Positions 1 through 6,841 are shown, numbered from the stretch's first letter. The stretch: DNA of 7,618 nt from JAVKFY01 sp040223615 (GCA_040223615.1 JAVKFY010000060.1:1-7618); one strand, 5' to 3'. The notes: generated by a model not told the origin, from the sequence alone. Numbers and translations: made by a program.

Positions 1-166
1 TGCCGAACGAATCCCGATACGGCGTCAGGGTGACACCTGGATCCGTGACCAGCAGGTCCGGCACGACAAGATCGGGCGCGCGGGTGTGATGGATATTCAG
101 CATCAGCATCATCGGCGTTGGCTGCGGACACTCGTAGATCAACTCGAAGCCGACTTGCAGTTTCAT
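1..166 (-). CDS. Transglutaminase-like family protein, N-terminal fragment (cut by window edge)
   Basis: Only the first 55 codons are inside the window; the gene continues past base 1. The translation begins MKLQVGFELIYECPQPTP and contains LNIHHTRAPDLV, LVTDPG and TPYRDSFG. This is the beta-rich N-terminal region (Bact_transglu_N type) that precedes the Cys-His-Asp transglutaminase core in bacterial transglutaminase-like proteins. The catalytic core lies outside, so activity cannot be judged. The start is well supported: ATG at 166-164 is preceded by AAGGA (178-174) with a 7-base spacer. The family is usually cytoplasmic and often of unknown substrate, acting as a protease or amidase-like enzyme; the role here is inferred from family only. 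The region directly upstream, which must hold its promoter, is a decayed groEL fragment on the same strand. Confidence 0.85.
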   Translation of the reverse strand, partial: MKLQVGFELIYECPQPTPMMLMLNIHHTRAPDLVVPDLLVTDPGVTLTPYRDSFG

Positions 167-449
167 GCTCAAATCCTTCTTGAGTTACGGCTGACGAGTA
201 GGTGCCGGCGTCCTCCACCCGCTCGGCCTCGCTGCCGCCACTGCGCGCGATCAGGCGTATGGGATAGGTGAACGCCCGACGGACGATGTCGATCCCGACT
301 ATCTGATCGTCGTTTGCCGGCTTGAGCGCCGCCAACGCGGCGGTGGCATCCCTGGGCCGGTTGCAATGCAACGTCTCGGCCTATTGACCCTGCCGCGACT
401 GCCGAACCACCGCCAGCTTTCCGTTCACATCAACTTGAAACTTCTCGAA
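167..449 (-). pseudogene. groEL: Decayed groEL (60 kDa chaperonin) fragment
   Basis: Read on the minus strand in a single frame, this stretch holds several pieces of GroEL in the right order. EKFQ (446-435) matches the GroEL EKLQ segment, GKLAVVR (422-402) matches GGVAVIR, ETLHCNR (377-357) matches DALHATR, and LKPANDDQ followed by VGIDIVRRA (326-273) matches the chaperonin segment LKPANDDQ..GIEIVRRA. YPIRLIARSGG (266-234) matches APxRQIAENAG. A weaker match to GNYGYNAATEEYG runs on to about 170. Together these correspond to roughly residues 360-485 of the approximately 545 in E. coli GroEL. It cannot be functional. There is an in-frame TAG at 383-381, about two dozen residues around the conserved EEGIVPGGG hinge are missing between ETLHCNR and LKPANDDQ, and neither the N-terminal ATP-binding half nor the Gly-Met tail is present. 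It abuts the transglutaminase start, whose ribosome binding site lies inside it. This is the only content of the roughly 350-base gap between the two flanking genes. The identification is from memory of GroEL sequences. Confidence 0.78.
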
Positions 450-516
450 CATAAATCTACGAGCATTTGAGGTGGGCGACTGTGCCGGCTGTCGATTCTT
501 GGGGTGGCGTCGTTGC

Positions 517-1587
517 ATGCGAATTCTGTTCACTGTTGACCAAGCGTACCTGCCGCAGAGGACCGGTGGCGCATTGACAAGCACCGACGCGCTTTGCCGT
601 CCACTGGCGGCGCGCGGCCACGCGGTGGCGGTTCTCGCCGAGCTGATGCCGGGGGGGACGATCGGGTTCATGAACCGGTGGAAGCGCCGTTTCGGCCGTC
701 GTCCACCTCGCGATAGCGTCGTCGGATACCCGGTTTACCGCGACTGGAATCCCGCATCTCAGGTGCCGGCAGTATGCCGCAGCTTCCAGCCCGACGTGGC
801 CGTCGTGAAGGCCGGCGAGGACCCGCGCGTGGCCGAGGCCATCTCGGCATTGGGCATCCCGACGCTGGTCTATATCCTTGGCATCGGCTTCGACCGTGAC
901 GACTGGGCAATCCCACGCGGCGCGAATATCAGCTTCCTTGCCAACACCACATATGCCGCCGAGCGGTTCGAAGCGCGTTTCGGCCAGCGTGTGCCAGTCA
1001 TCCACTCGTTGATCCATGCCGCGGACTATGTGGTCGAATCTTCCAGGAAGGTGGTCACCTTCATCAATCCCAAGCCGGAGAAGGGTCTCGAAACCGCCTT
1101 CGACCTCGCCCGCCACCGCCCGGACATTCCGTTCCACTTCGTCGAGTCGTGGCCATTGGGCGACTCCGAACACGACGACCTGAAGGATCGCGCGGCGGCG
1201 CTAGGCAACGTCACCATTCGACGGTGGATGCTGGACATGAAGCAGGTTTTTGCCGACACGCGTATCCTGCTGGTGCCCACGCCGCAGTTTGAGGGCCAGG
1301 CACGCTCAGTCGCCGAGGCCCAGGTCAGCGGTATTCCCGTGCTCGCCTCACAGATCGGAGGCTTGCCGGAGTCGGTCGGGCCAGGAGGCATCGTGGTGCC
1401 GCCCACCGATACCGAGGGCTGGCGGCGGGCCCTCGACGCGCTCTGGGACGACGCCGAAACCTATGCCCGCGCCGCCGCGCAGGCGCAGGCGCACAGCCGC
1501 CGCCTGTCGCTGCAGCCCGAGCATATTATCTCCAGCCTGCTTGCCCTTGTCGAAGCGCAGGTGACGCCGGATCGCGCCTTCTCGTAG
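517..1587 (+). CDS. Glycosyltransferase, GT-B fold, family 4 type
   Basis: A 356-residue protein of typical length for a single-domain-pair GT-B glycosyltransferase, which would move a sugar from a nucleotide-sugar donor to an unknown acceptor at the cytoplasmic face of the membrane. The N-terminal Rossmann half starts MRILFTVDQAYLPQRTGGA, with the usual glycine-rich turn and then LAARGHAVAVLAE. The C-terminal half carries INPKPEKGLE (183-192), the EX7E motif (Glu259 and Glu267 in FEGQARSVAEAQ), SGIPVLASQIGGLPE (271-285) and GGIVVPP (290-296). These mark the donor-binding half of GT4 enzymes. An in-frame GTG at 472 would add 15 residues (MGDCAGC...) outside the conserved fold, so I prefer ATG 517, although the ribosome binding site there is weak (GGGGTGG more than 10 bases upstream). 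No other polysaccharide gene is nearby, so the acceptor cannot be inferred. The gene is isolated by 136 bases from the next one. Confidence 0.85.
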   Translation: MRILFTVDQAYLPQRTGGALTSTDALCRPLAARGHAVAVLAELMPGGTIGFMNRWKRRFGRRPPRDSVVGYPVYRDWNPASQVPAVCRSFQPDVAVVKAGEDPRVAEAISALGIPTLVYILGIGFDRDDWAIPRGANISFLANTTYAAERFEARFGQRVPVIHSLIHAADYVVESSRKVVTFINPKPEKGLETAFDLARHRPDIPFHFVESWPLGDSEHDDLKDRAAALGNVTIRRWMLDMKQVFADTRILLVPTPQFEGQARSVAEAQVSGIPVLASQIGGLPESVGPGGIVVPPTDTEGWRRALDALWDDAETYARAAAQAQAHSRRLSLQPEHIISSLLALVEAQVTPDRAFS

Positions 1588-1723
1588 CGGCAGGCGACCA
1601 CCTTAGAAGGTCAGCAAGGTCGTTGGTCGTCGCGAAAAGGCTGGCACGACGTGGCCTTGATGCTTTGCCTCCCGTCGTATGAGCCGCTACTTACGGCCGG
1701 CGACGCTTTCTCAGGACCAACCC

Positions 1724-2401
1724 ATGAAATTCGATGATGTGATACTCGGCCGCCGCAGCATCCGCGGCTACAAGCCCGATCCCGTGCCAAGGGCCCTGAT
1801 CGAAGAGATCGTGGGCCTGGCGATGCGCTCGCCTTCGTCGATGAACACCCAGCCCTGGAGCTTCTACGTGATCACCGGCGAACCGCTGGACCGCATTCGC
1901 GCCGGAAATACCGAGCGGAACCTCGCCGGCATTCCGCATTCACGGGAGTTCCGCACCGGTCACCCCTTCGCCGGCAAGCACCGCGACCGGCAGATCGGTG
2001 TCGCCAAGCAACTCTTCACCGCCATGGGCATTGCCCGCGATGACAGGGAAGGGCGCCAAGACTGGGTGCTGCGCGGCTTCCGCCAGTTCGACGCCCCGGT
2101 CTGCATCATCGTGACCTATGACCGCGAGTTGCATGACAGCGACGATACGCCCTTCGACTGCGGCGCCGTGGCGACGGCACTGGTCAACGCGGCGTGGTCG
2201 CGCGGTCTTGGCGCCGTGATCAACAGCCAGGGCATCATGCAGTCGCCCGTAGTGCGCGAGCATGCCGGCATCGCCGACGATCAGGTCATCATGAAGAGCA
2301 TTGCGCTGGGCTGGCCCGATGAATCCTTTCCGGCAAACGCGGTCGTTTCGGAACGCAAGAGCGTTGAAGAAGCCACCGTTTTCGTGGGCTTCGAAGACTA
2401 A
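1724..2401 (+). CDS. Nitroreductase-family FMN-dependent oxidoreductase
   Basis: A 225-residue protein of the expected size for the nitroreductase family: homodimeric, FMN-containing, NAD(P)H-using cytoplasmic enzymes that reduce nitro groups, quinones or related electrophiles. Visible family signatures are GRRSIRGY (9-16), whose Arg and Ser contact the FMN phosphate; SPSSMNTQPWSFYVI (36-50), the conserved PS..NxQPW segment; GLGAVI (161-166); and IALGWPDE (193-200) near the C-terminus, where the family has the G(Y/W)P element. About 50 residues between positions 60 and 120 are charged and less conserved (RNLAGIPHSREF, DDREGRQDW). This resembles the longer nitroreductases often annotated as nitrobenzoate or nitroaromatic reductases. 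The start is fixed by AGGA at 1713-1716, seven bases before ATG 1724; an in-frame ATG at 1679 would add 15 unconserved residues. The substrate cannot be named. The downstream neighbour is another flavin- or F420-type oxidoreductase. Confidence 0.9.
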   Translation: MKFDDVILGRRSIRGYKPDPVPRALIEEIVGLAMRSPSSMNTQPWSFYVITGEPLDRIRAGNTERNLAGIPHSREFRTGHPFAGKHRDRQIGVAKQLFTAMGIARDDREGRQDWVLRGFRQFDAPVCIIVTYDRELHDSDDTPFDCGAVATALVNAAWSRGLGAVINSQGIMQSPVVREHAGIADDQVIMKSIALGWPDESFPANAVVSERKSVEEATVFVGFED

Positions 2402-2530
2402 GAGCAAGAACCGCGGCCCACGTTCAGCAACGGGGTATGTCGTCCAAGAAGGCTTAGGCGTCGAGGCTGGTTTGGTTTCCGCAATCCCATCACAATGGCG
2501 CCGGAACAAAGATCAACCGGGGGCAGGGGC

Positions 2531-3511
2531 GTGAAGTTTGGTTTGCATTTCGGTTCCCGTGGGGTCGCCGGCGATCCCAACACCCTGAAGGCCATCGCCC
2601 GGAAAGCCGAGGCGCTAGGCTTCGAGCATTTCGGGATGAGCGATCACGTGGTCGTCGCCACCGAGGTCGACAGCGCCTATCCCTATTCCGCAAGCGGCAA
2701 GTTCTTTGCCCAGGATACCGGCGTCTCCCTGGAGCAGGTCACCGCGCTGAGCTTTGTTGCCGCCGCGACCGACCGCATCCGGCTGCTGACCTCCGTCCTG
2801 GTGCTGCCGCACCGCCATCCCGTCCTGGCGGCCAAGATGCTTGCCACCGTCGATGTGCTCTCCAGTGGCCGTCTCACCGTTGGCGTCGGCGTTGGCTGGA
2901 TGGCGGAGGAGATCGCCCTGCTGGGCGGCCCGCCGTTCGCTGACCGGGCCAAGGCATCCGACGAGTATATCGAGGCCTTCCAGGAACTGTGGACGTCGGA
3001 GACCCCGGCGCGGCAAGGGTCGTATGCGGCCTTCGACCACCTGCTGTTTGCGCCCAAGACGGCACAGACGCCGCACGCCCCGATCTGGGTAGGCGGCGAA
3101 GCCAGGGGCGCGCGACAGCGTGCCGGCCGGCTCGGGGACGGCTGGTATCCGGTTTCCGCCAATCCGAAACTGCCGTTGGATACGGCCGAACTGTACGGCG
3201 CGGCATTGGACGACGTGCACGCCCATGCGGAACGCGCAGGGCGCGACCCGGATGCGGTCGCGGCGGCGCTTCTCGCGATCTACGGTCGGGTTGGACCCGA
3301 GCAGGAGGGTCGCGACGGCGGTCGCCTGGCCTTCACCGGCAGTGCACAGGCCATCGTCGACGACATCGGCCGGTTCCAGGCGCGCGGCCTCCAGCATCTT
3401 CTGATCGGCGGCGACGGCAGCGACTACCAGGGGACGGCGGATCGGTTGGAGCGGTTCGCCACCGAGGTCATGGCGAAGTTCAGCGACAGACCCTCGTCGC
3501 CGGCGGCATAG
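2531..3511 (+). CDS. LLM class (luciferase-like) flavin/F420-dependent oxidoreductase
   Basis: A 326-residue TIM-barrel oxidoreductase of the bacterial luciferase-like superfamily. Diagnostic segments are the first strand KFGLHFGS; KAEALGFEHFGMSDHVVV (25-42); DRIRLLTSVLVLPHRHPVLAAK (81-102); TVDVLSSGRLTVGVGVGW (106-123), the most conserved block of the family; PIWVGGE (184-190); and AGRLGDGWYPV (198-208). The pattern resembles the TIGR03619-type subfamily labelled F420-dependent, but the cofactor may equally be FMN. F420 use is uncommon in proteobacteria, and no F420 biosynthesis gene is visible here. Start choice: GTG 2531 begins the first beta strand (VKFGLHFG) and follows an AGGGG at 2525-2529. 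An in-frame ATG at 2495 adds 12 polar residues and has no visible ribosome binding site. The gene follows the nitroreductase by 129 bases on the same strand. It ends 49 bases before the convergent diguanylate cyclase gene. Confidence 0.87.
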   Translation: MKFGLHFGSRGVAGDPNTLKAIARKAEALGFEHFGMSDHVVVATEVDSAYPYSASGKFFAQDTGVSLEQVTALSFVAAATDRIRLLTSVLVLPHRHPVLAAKMLATVDVLSSGRLTVGVGVGWMAEEIALLGGPPFADRAKASDEYIEAFQELWTSETPARQGSYAAFDHLLFAPKTAQTPHAPIWVGGEARGARQRAGRLGDGWYPVSANPKLPLDTAELYGAALDDVHAHAERAGRDPDAVAAALLAIYGRVGPEQEGRDGGRLAFTGSAQAIVDDIGRFQARGLQHLLIGGDGSDYQGTADRLERFATEVMAKFSDRPSSPAA

Positions 3512-3560
3512 CCGGGGCTGAGACCGCGCCGCCTTCGTGACCTTGAGCCTGCGCGAGCGC

Positions 3561-5459
3561 TCAGCCGACAACGCGCGAGACGGGCTGCGCGGATTCGCAG
3601 CCGCCGGCGGTCATCACCCGGTTGCGGCCGGCGCGCTTGGCGTCGTAGAGCGCGCCGTCGGCCCGGCTCAGCATCGACTCCGGTCCGGGCTCGCCCGGCT
3701 GCCAGGCGGCGATGCCGAAGCTGGCGGTCATGGTGAAGACCGCGCTGTCGTGGGCGACGGTGGCGGCGGCGACGGCTTCGCGCATGCGCTCGGCGACGGC
3801 GCGGGCGCCGCCCGGGTCGGTCGCCGGCAGCAGGACCGCGAACTCCTCGCCGCCGAGACGGGCGGCGCGATCGACGTCCTGGCGCAGGCAACTGTTCATG
3901 GCCTCGGCGAACACGCGCAGCGCCACGTCGCCGGCGGCGTGGCCATGGGTGTCGTTGACCCGCTTGAAGTGGTCGATATCGGCGACGACGATGCTGAGCG
4001 GTTGACCGTAGCGCTGCGCACGGCCGATCTCGCGACCAGCAACGGTAATGAACGCGCGCCGGTTCGCCAGACCGGTCAGCTCATCGGTCGTCGCCAGCCG
4101 TTCCAGCCGGTCCTCCTGCGCCTTGTGGTCGCTCAGGTCGTAGACCACGGAGGACCAGCCGGCGAGGGTGCCATGCGGTCCCAGCAACGGCGCGATGTGC
4201 AGCTCGATCGGAATGCGGGTGCCGTCCTTGCGCAGGGCATCTGTCTCAATCGCCTCGGCGACCCGGTCCTTGACCACCCGGCCCAGGAACGTCGCCATGT
4301 GCTCGACCCGCTCCGGCGGTCGCAGCACGCTGCCCGGCTTGCCGATCAGGTCGGCCGCGGGGTGGCCATACATGCGTTCAGCGGCGGCGTTCACGAAGGT
4401 GATGTTGAAGCGGGGGTCGAGCTGGAAGACCGGGGTGTCGATGTCGCGGACGATCTGCGCCAGGGCGTATTCGCGCTCTTTGGCCTCACGCTCCTCGGTG
4501 ATGTCGATCACGATGGCGGACCACAGCGTGCCTTTCGCATCGCGTTCCGGGGTTGCCGACATCCGCATCCAGCGGATCGGCCGGCCGGGCAGGTCGACGC
4601 GGAAATCCATCGGTTCGCCGGCGATGGTCTCGTCCGGATCGCGCAGTTGCGCCATCACCTTGTCGCGGTCGTCGGCGTGCAGCGTGTCGGCCAGGCGGCG
4701 CTCGCCGTTCAGGAGCTGCCGCGGCGTGACGTCGAAGAATTCCTCGACCCGTTCGCTGACATATTCGAAGCGCAGGAACCCGTCCGGCCCCATGCGGTAG
4801 CGTGCCATTATCGCCGGCGCGTTCGCCATGATCGACGCCTGCAGGGCGTGCTGATATTCCAGGCTGCGGACCAGACTGGCGCGCCTGATCTCGTCGGCCA
4901 GCATCGCGCCAAGCAGCAGGATACCCAGCGGATAGGCGATCGACACCGGCAGCATGACGGAAGACATCACCTCGACCGCGAGATCGAGGGTCGGCAGGAA
5001 CAGTAGCGAGATGACCGTCGCCAGCGGCAGCATCACGCCGAGCATGGCGAGGTGGAGCAGGCGCACGGGGTGTCCCGGCCGGACCACCAGCAGATGCGCC
5101 AGCAGGCCGAGCGCGATCAGCAGGGCGAAGTTCACCATCGCCGGCGCGACGCCGGCACCGCCGAGCCACAGCCGGTAGAGGCCCGCCGGCAGCACCGCCA
5201 CGGCGGCGCCGACCGGGCCGGCGAACAGTCCGGCCAGCGCGATCGGAATGGCGCGTCCGTCGAAGATCACGCCCGGGGCGACCTGGACCGGCATCAGCAT
5301 GCCGGCGAGCGCGGCGCCGCCGAGTATGGCGCCCAGCAGCACATCGGCGTGGCGAGTATTCGCGGCGTTGATGCGTCGCAGCACGATGCCGGCCAGCACC
5401 GTCGCCAGCGCGAACAGCGCGACGTTCTGGACCAGGCCGACGACAGGTGCAGCCGTCAA
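3561..5459 (-). CDS. Membrane diguanylate cyclase: 5TMR-LYT - PAS - PAS - GGDEF
   Basis: A 632-residue signalling protein that should make the second messenger c-di-GMP from two GTP at the inner membrane. Residues about 5-190 form several hydrophobic helices and carry FDGRAIPIALAGLFAGPVG (66-84) and YRLWLGGAG (95-103), the hallmark of the 5TMR-LYT membrane sensor domain. Two PAS domains follow, about 212-320 (ending in IVIDITEEREAKE) and about 333-445 (FNITFVNAAAERMYGHPA, ending VVYDLSDHKAQED). The GGDEF domain begins at DELTGLANRRAF (459-470), with VVADIDHFKRVNDTHGH (491-507) and the catalytic GGEEF at 536-540, so it should be active. The usual inhibitory RxxD just upstream reads QDVD (527-530), so its Arg is missing. 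No EAL domain is present. The start appears to be TTG at 5459, preceded by AGGGG (5471-5467) with a 7-base spacer; no ATG or GTG fits before the first membrane helix. It is the last of three minus-strand genes, 102 bases after the small exported protein gene. The signal is unknown. Confidence 0.93.
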   Translation of the reverse strand: MTAAPVVGLVQNVALFALATVLAGIVLRRINAANTRHADVLLGAILGGAALAGMLMPVQVAPGVIFDGRAIPIALAGLFAGPVGAAVAVLPAGLYRLWLGGAGVAPAMVNFALLIALGLLAHLLVVRPGHPVRLLHLAMLGVMLPLATVISLLFLPTLDLAVEVMSSVMLPVSIAYPLGILLLGAMLADEIRRASLVRSLEYQHALQASIMANAPAIMARYRMGPDGFLRFEYVSERVEEFFDVTPRQLLNGERRLADTLHADDRDKVMAQLRDPDETIAGEPMDFRVDLPGRPIRWMRMSATPERDAKGTLWSAIVIDITEEREAKEREYALAQIVRDIDTPVFQLDPRFNITFVNAAAERMYGHPAADLIGKPGSVLRPPERVEHMATFLGRVVKDRVAEAIETDALRKDGTRIPIELHIAPLLGPHGTLAGWSSVVYDLSDHKAQEDRLERLATTDELTGLANRRAFITVAGREIGRAQRYGQPLSIVVADIDHFKRVNDTHGHAAGDVALRVFAEAMNSCLRQDVDRAARLGGEEFAVLLPATDPGGARAVAERMREAVAAATVAHDSAVFTMTASFGIAAWQPGEPGPESMLSRADGALYDAKRAGRNRVMTAGGCESAQPVSRVVG

Positions 5460-5466
5460 AGAGCGA

Positions 5467-5471
5467 CCCCT
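5467..5471 (-). promoter_or_regulatory. Ribosome binding site deciding the TTG start of the diguanylate cyclase
   Basis: On the minus strand AGGGG lies seven bases before TTG at 5459-5457. With no ATG or GTG before the first transmembrane segment, this site is the reason for choosing the rare TTG start. Confidence 0.55.
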
Positions 5472-5561
5472 AGGTACGCGGCGACACCGGAGTGCCGCCA
5501 GGACAACGCCCGTGGGTTAAAGCTCACGCAGATTAATTTTGTGTGTGGATAGCCGACTAAG

Positions 5562-5903
5562 TCAGCCCAAGCCGGCCGGCAGCGCCGCCTGACCCAGGGT
5601 CCGGTCCAGTTTGAACCGTTCGCCATAGGCGTTGATGCAGCCGAGCCCGTCGCTGTGAACTTCGATCAGGGTCCACGTGCCGCGTCGCGAGGCGAACAGT
5701 TCCACCGGCTGGCCCTCGTCCAGGGCGGCGGTGGCGATCCGACTCTCCTCGAAGGCCTCGTCCAGGTAGCTGACCAGGATGTCATGCGGCAGACAGTGGG
5801 CGGCCTTGTCGATCGGCACGGCCTCCTGCGCCAACGCCGGGCCGGCGAGCAGGCAAAAGGCGGTGCCCAGCCAGGCTTTGGTGGCTGTCTTCTTGAACGT
5901 CAT
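5562..5903 (-). CDS. Small exported protein of unknown function, two-cysteine
   Basis: A 113-residue protein. The N-terminus (MTFKKTATKAWLGTAFCLLAGPALA, residues 1-25) is a clear Sec signal peptide: two early lysines, a hydrophobic core, and ALA before the likely cut at Gln26. The mature protein of about 88 residues should be periplasmic. It has one Cys near its start (Cys37 in AHCLPHD) and one near its end (Cys89 in GLGCINAYGE), a pair that could form a disulfide. The core reads GQPVELFASRRGTWTLIEV (64-82). This resembles small hypothetical alphaproteobacterial proteins with the pattern vEvFas..GtWTi......G..C..a.Ge, but I cannot give it a function. Start choice: ATG 5903 follows GAGGAG (5917-5912) by eight bases. 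A further upstream in-frame ATG at 5945 adds 14 residues before the signal peptide and is less likely. It lies between rlmB, 142 bases upstream on the same strand, and the cyclase gene. Confidence 0.82.
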   Translation of the reverse strand: MTFKKTATKAWLGTAFCLLAGPALAQEAVPIDKAAHCLPHDILVSYLDEAFEESRIATAALDEGQPVELFASRRGTWTLIEVHSDGLGCINAYGERFKLDRTLGQAALPAGLG

Positions 5904-5971
5904 CGGGTGTGCTCCTCGGGCCGCTCGACCGCGGGTCGGCGGCATTTGTCTGAATTTGGTGCGCCCGCGTC

Positions 5972-6003
5972 GAATTTCGAGTCATCGATTGAACTTGAAA
6001 TTC
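5972..6003. repeat. Inverted repeat (11-bp arms) between rlmB and the exported-protein gene
   Basis: Arms GAATTTCGAGT (5972-5982) and ACTTGAAATTC (5993-6003) pair along 11 positions, with a single G-T wobble on the plus-strand RNA (A-C on the other). They enclose a 10-base loop. It sits in a locally AT-rich patch 69 bases upstream of the exported-protein start and 43 bases past the rlmB stop. No T-run follows in the direction of transcription. It may be an operator dyad or an RNA hairpin rather than a classic intrinsic terminator. Confidence 0.55.
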
Positions 6004-6045
6004 AGGAGTAGAGCACTAAGCGGTTGGATTACGGGTAAAATCGCT

Positions 6046-6834
6046 TCACGTCGATGTGACGGCGGCGTGTGCGATGTAGAGCGCCAGCGTGGCTGCGGCG
6101 GAGACGTTCAGGCTCGGCATGCGGGCGCCGATGGGCAACCGCGCCAGGTCGTCGCACGCTTCGCTGGTGAGTCGACGCAGGCCTTCGCCCTCGGCGCCCA
6201 GCACCAGCGCGGCCGGCCGGCCGGCCGGCAGCGCCTCGGCCAGGGTGGCGTCGGCGCCGGCGTCGAGCCCGAGGCACCAGTAGCCGGCCTGGGCGATGTC
6301 GCGCAGGCCGCGGGCCAGGTTGGCAACGCGGACCAGAGGCACCAGGTCGAGCGCGCCGGAAGCGGCCTTGGCCATGGCGCCGCTTTCCGGCGGCGCGTGC
6401 CGGCGTGCCAGCACCACGGCGGCTGCGTCGAAGGCGGCCGCCGAGCGCAGGATGGCGCCGACATTGCGCGGATCGGTCACCTGGTCGAGGACCAGCAGCG
6501 GGCCGGTTCCGGCGCTTTCAAACAGGTCGTCGAGATCGACGTCGCGCAGCGGCCGGACCTGCAGCGCGACGCCCTGGTGCACCGCGTCCGCCGGCAGGTG
6601 GCGTTCGATCTCGGCGCGCTCGGCGATGTCGATCGCCAGGTCGGCGCGCCAGGGCGGAATTTCGACCCGCTCCGGCGCGGCCGCCATCAGGCGCAGGCAC
6701 GCGCGCTGCCGATTCGCCAGCGCGGCGTTCACCGCGTGCCAGCCGTAAATCCAGTAAGCCTCGCCACCGCCGCGGTTTTCCGGCGCCGGACGGGACGGGT
6801 TAAAAGCTGTTCTGCGGTGCTTGCGCTGGGCCAT
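6046..6834 (-). CDS. rlmB: 23S rRNA (guanosine-2'-O-)-methyltransferase RlmB (TrmH/SpoU family)
   Basis: A 262-residue SPOUT methyltransferase that uses S-adenosylmethionine to methylate the ribose 2'-OH of a P-loop guanosine in 23S rRNA (G2251 in E. coli). The N-terminal substrate-binding domain contains YWIYGWHAVNAAL (27-39) and HQGVAL (86-91), matching the usual YGxHAV and HQGV elements. All three knot-fold motifs are present: motif 1 LDQVTDPRNVGAILRSA (116-132) with the conserved Asn124 and Arg130; motif 2 LVLGAEGEGLRRL (210-222); and motif 3 MPSLNVSAAATLALY (239-253), which completes the trefoil knot and cofactor site. Start: ATG 6834 opens a basic MAQRKHRRTAF tail usual for alphaproteobacterial RlmB. 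The open frame continues upstream to 7002, but those residues are low-complexity and overlap the promoter region. Only a GGAG two bases before the ATG is seen, and the gene may be leaderless. It is divergent from tRNA-Tyr/tRNA-Gly/tuf, a common arrangement in alphaproteobacteria. Confidence 0.93.
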   Translation of the reverse strand: MAQRKHRRTAFNPSRPAPENRGGGEAYWIYGWHAVNAALANRQRACLRLMAAAPERVEIPPWRADLAIDIAERAEIERHLPADAVHQGVALQVRPLRDVDLDDLFESAGTGPLLVLDQVTDPRNVGAILRSAAAFDAAAVVLARRHAPPESGAMAKAASGALDLVPLVRVANLARGLRDIAQAGYWCLGLDAGADATLAEALPAGRPAALVLGAEGEGLRRLTSEACDDLARLPIGARMPSLNVSAAATLALYIAHAAVTST

Positions 6835-6841
6835 CGCTCCG

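Noticed and set aside
457..1173. A 238-codon minus-strand open frame opposite the glycosyltransferase
   Set aside because: The plus-strand frame carries the GT4 EX7E and related motifs; the minus translation resembles no family.
3516..3566. GGCTGAG (3516-3522) and CTCAGCC (3560-3566) as a bidirectional terminator between convergent genes
   Set aside because: Only seven pairs with a 37-base loop and no T-run on either side; too weak to call.
2615..3571. A 318-codon minus-strand open frame opposite the LLM oxidoreductase
   Set aside because: It is a shadow frame. The plus strand has the conserved LLM blocks and the minus translation has none.
3537..5006. A 489-codon plus-strand open frame opposite the diguanylate cyclase
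   Set aside because: It is entirely antisense to a gene with clear domains. Its product is rich in His, Arg, Gly, Asp and Gln without family motifs, as expected of a shadow frame in high-GC DNA.
5535..5563. Promoter for the cyclase gene (TTAGTC, 17 bases, ATTAAT on the minus strand) and a GACTAAGTC dyad
   Set aside because: Both boxes match the consensus poorly and the dyad has only four-base arms overlapping a stop codon; not distinguishable from chance.
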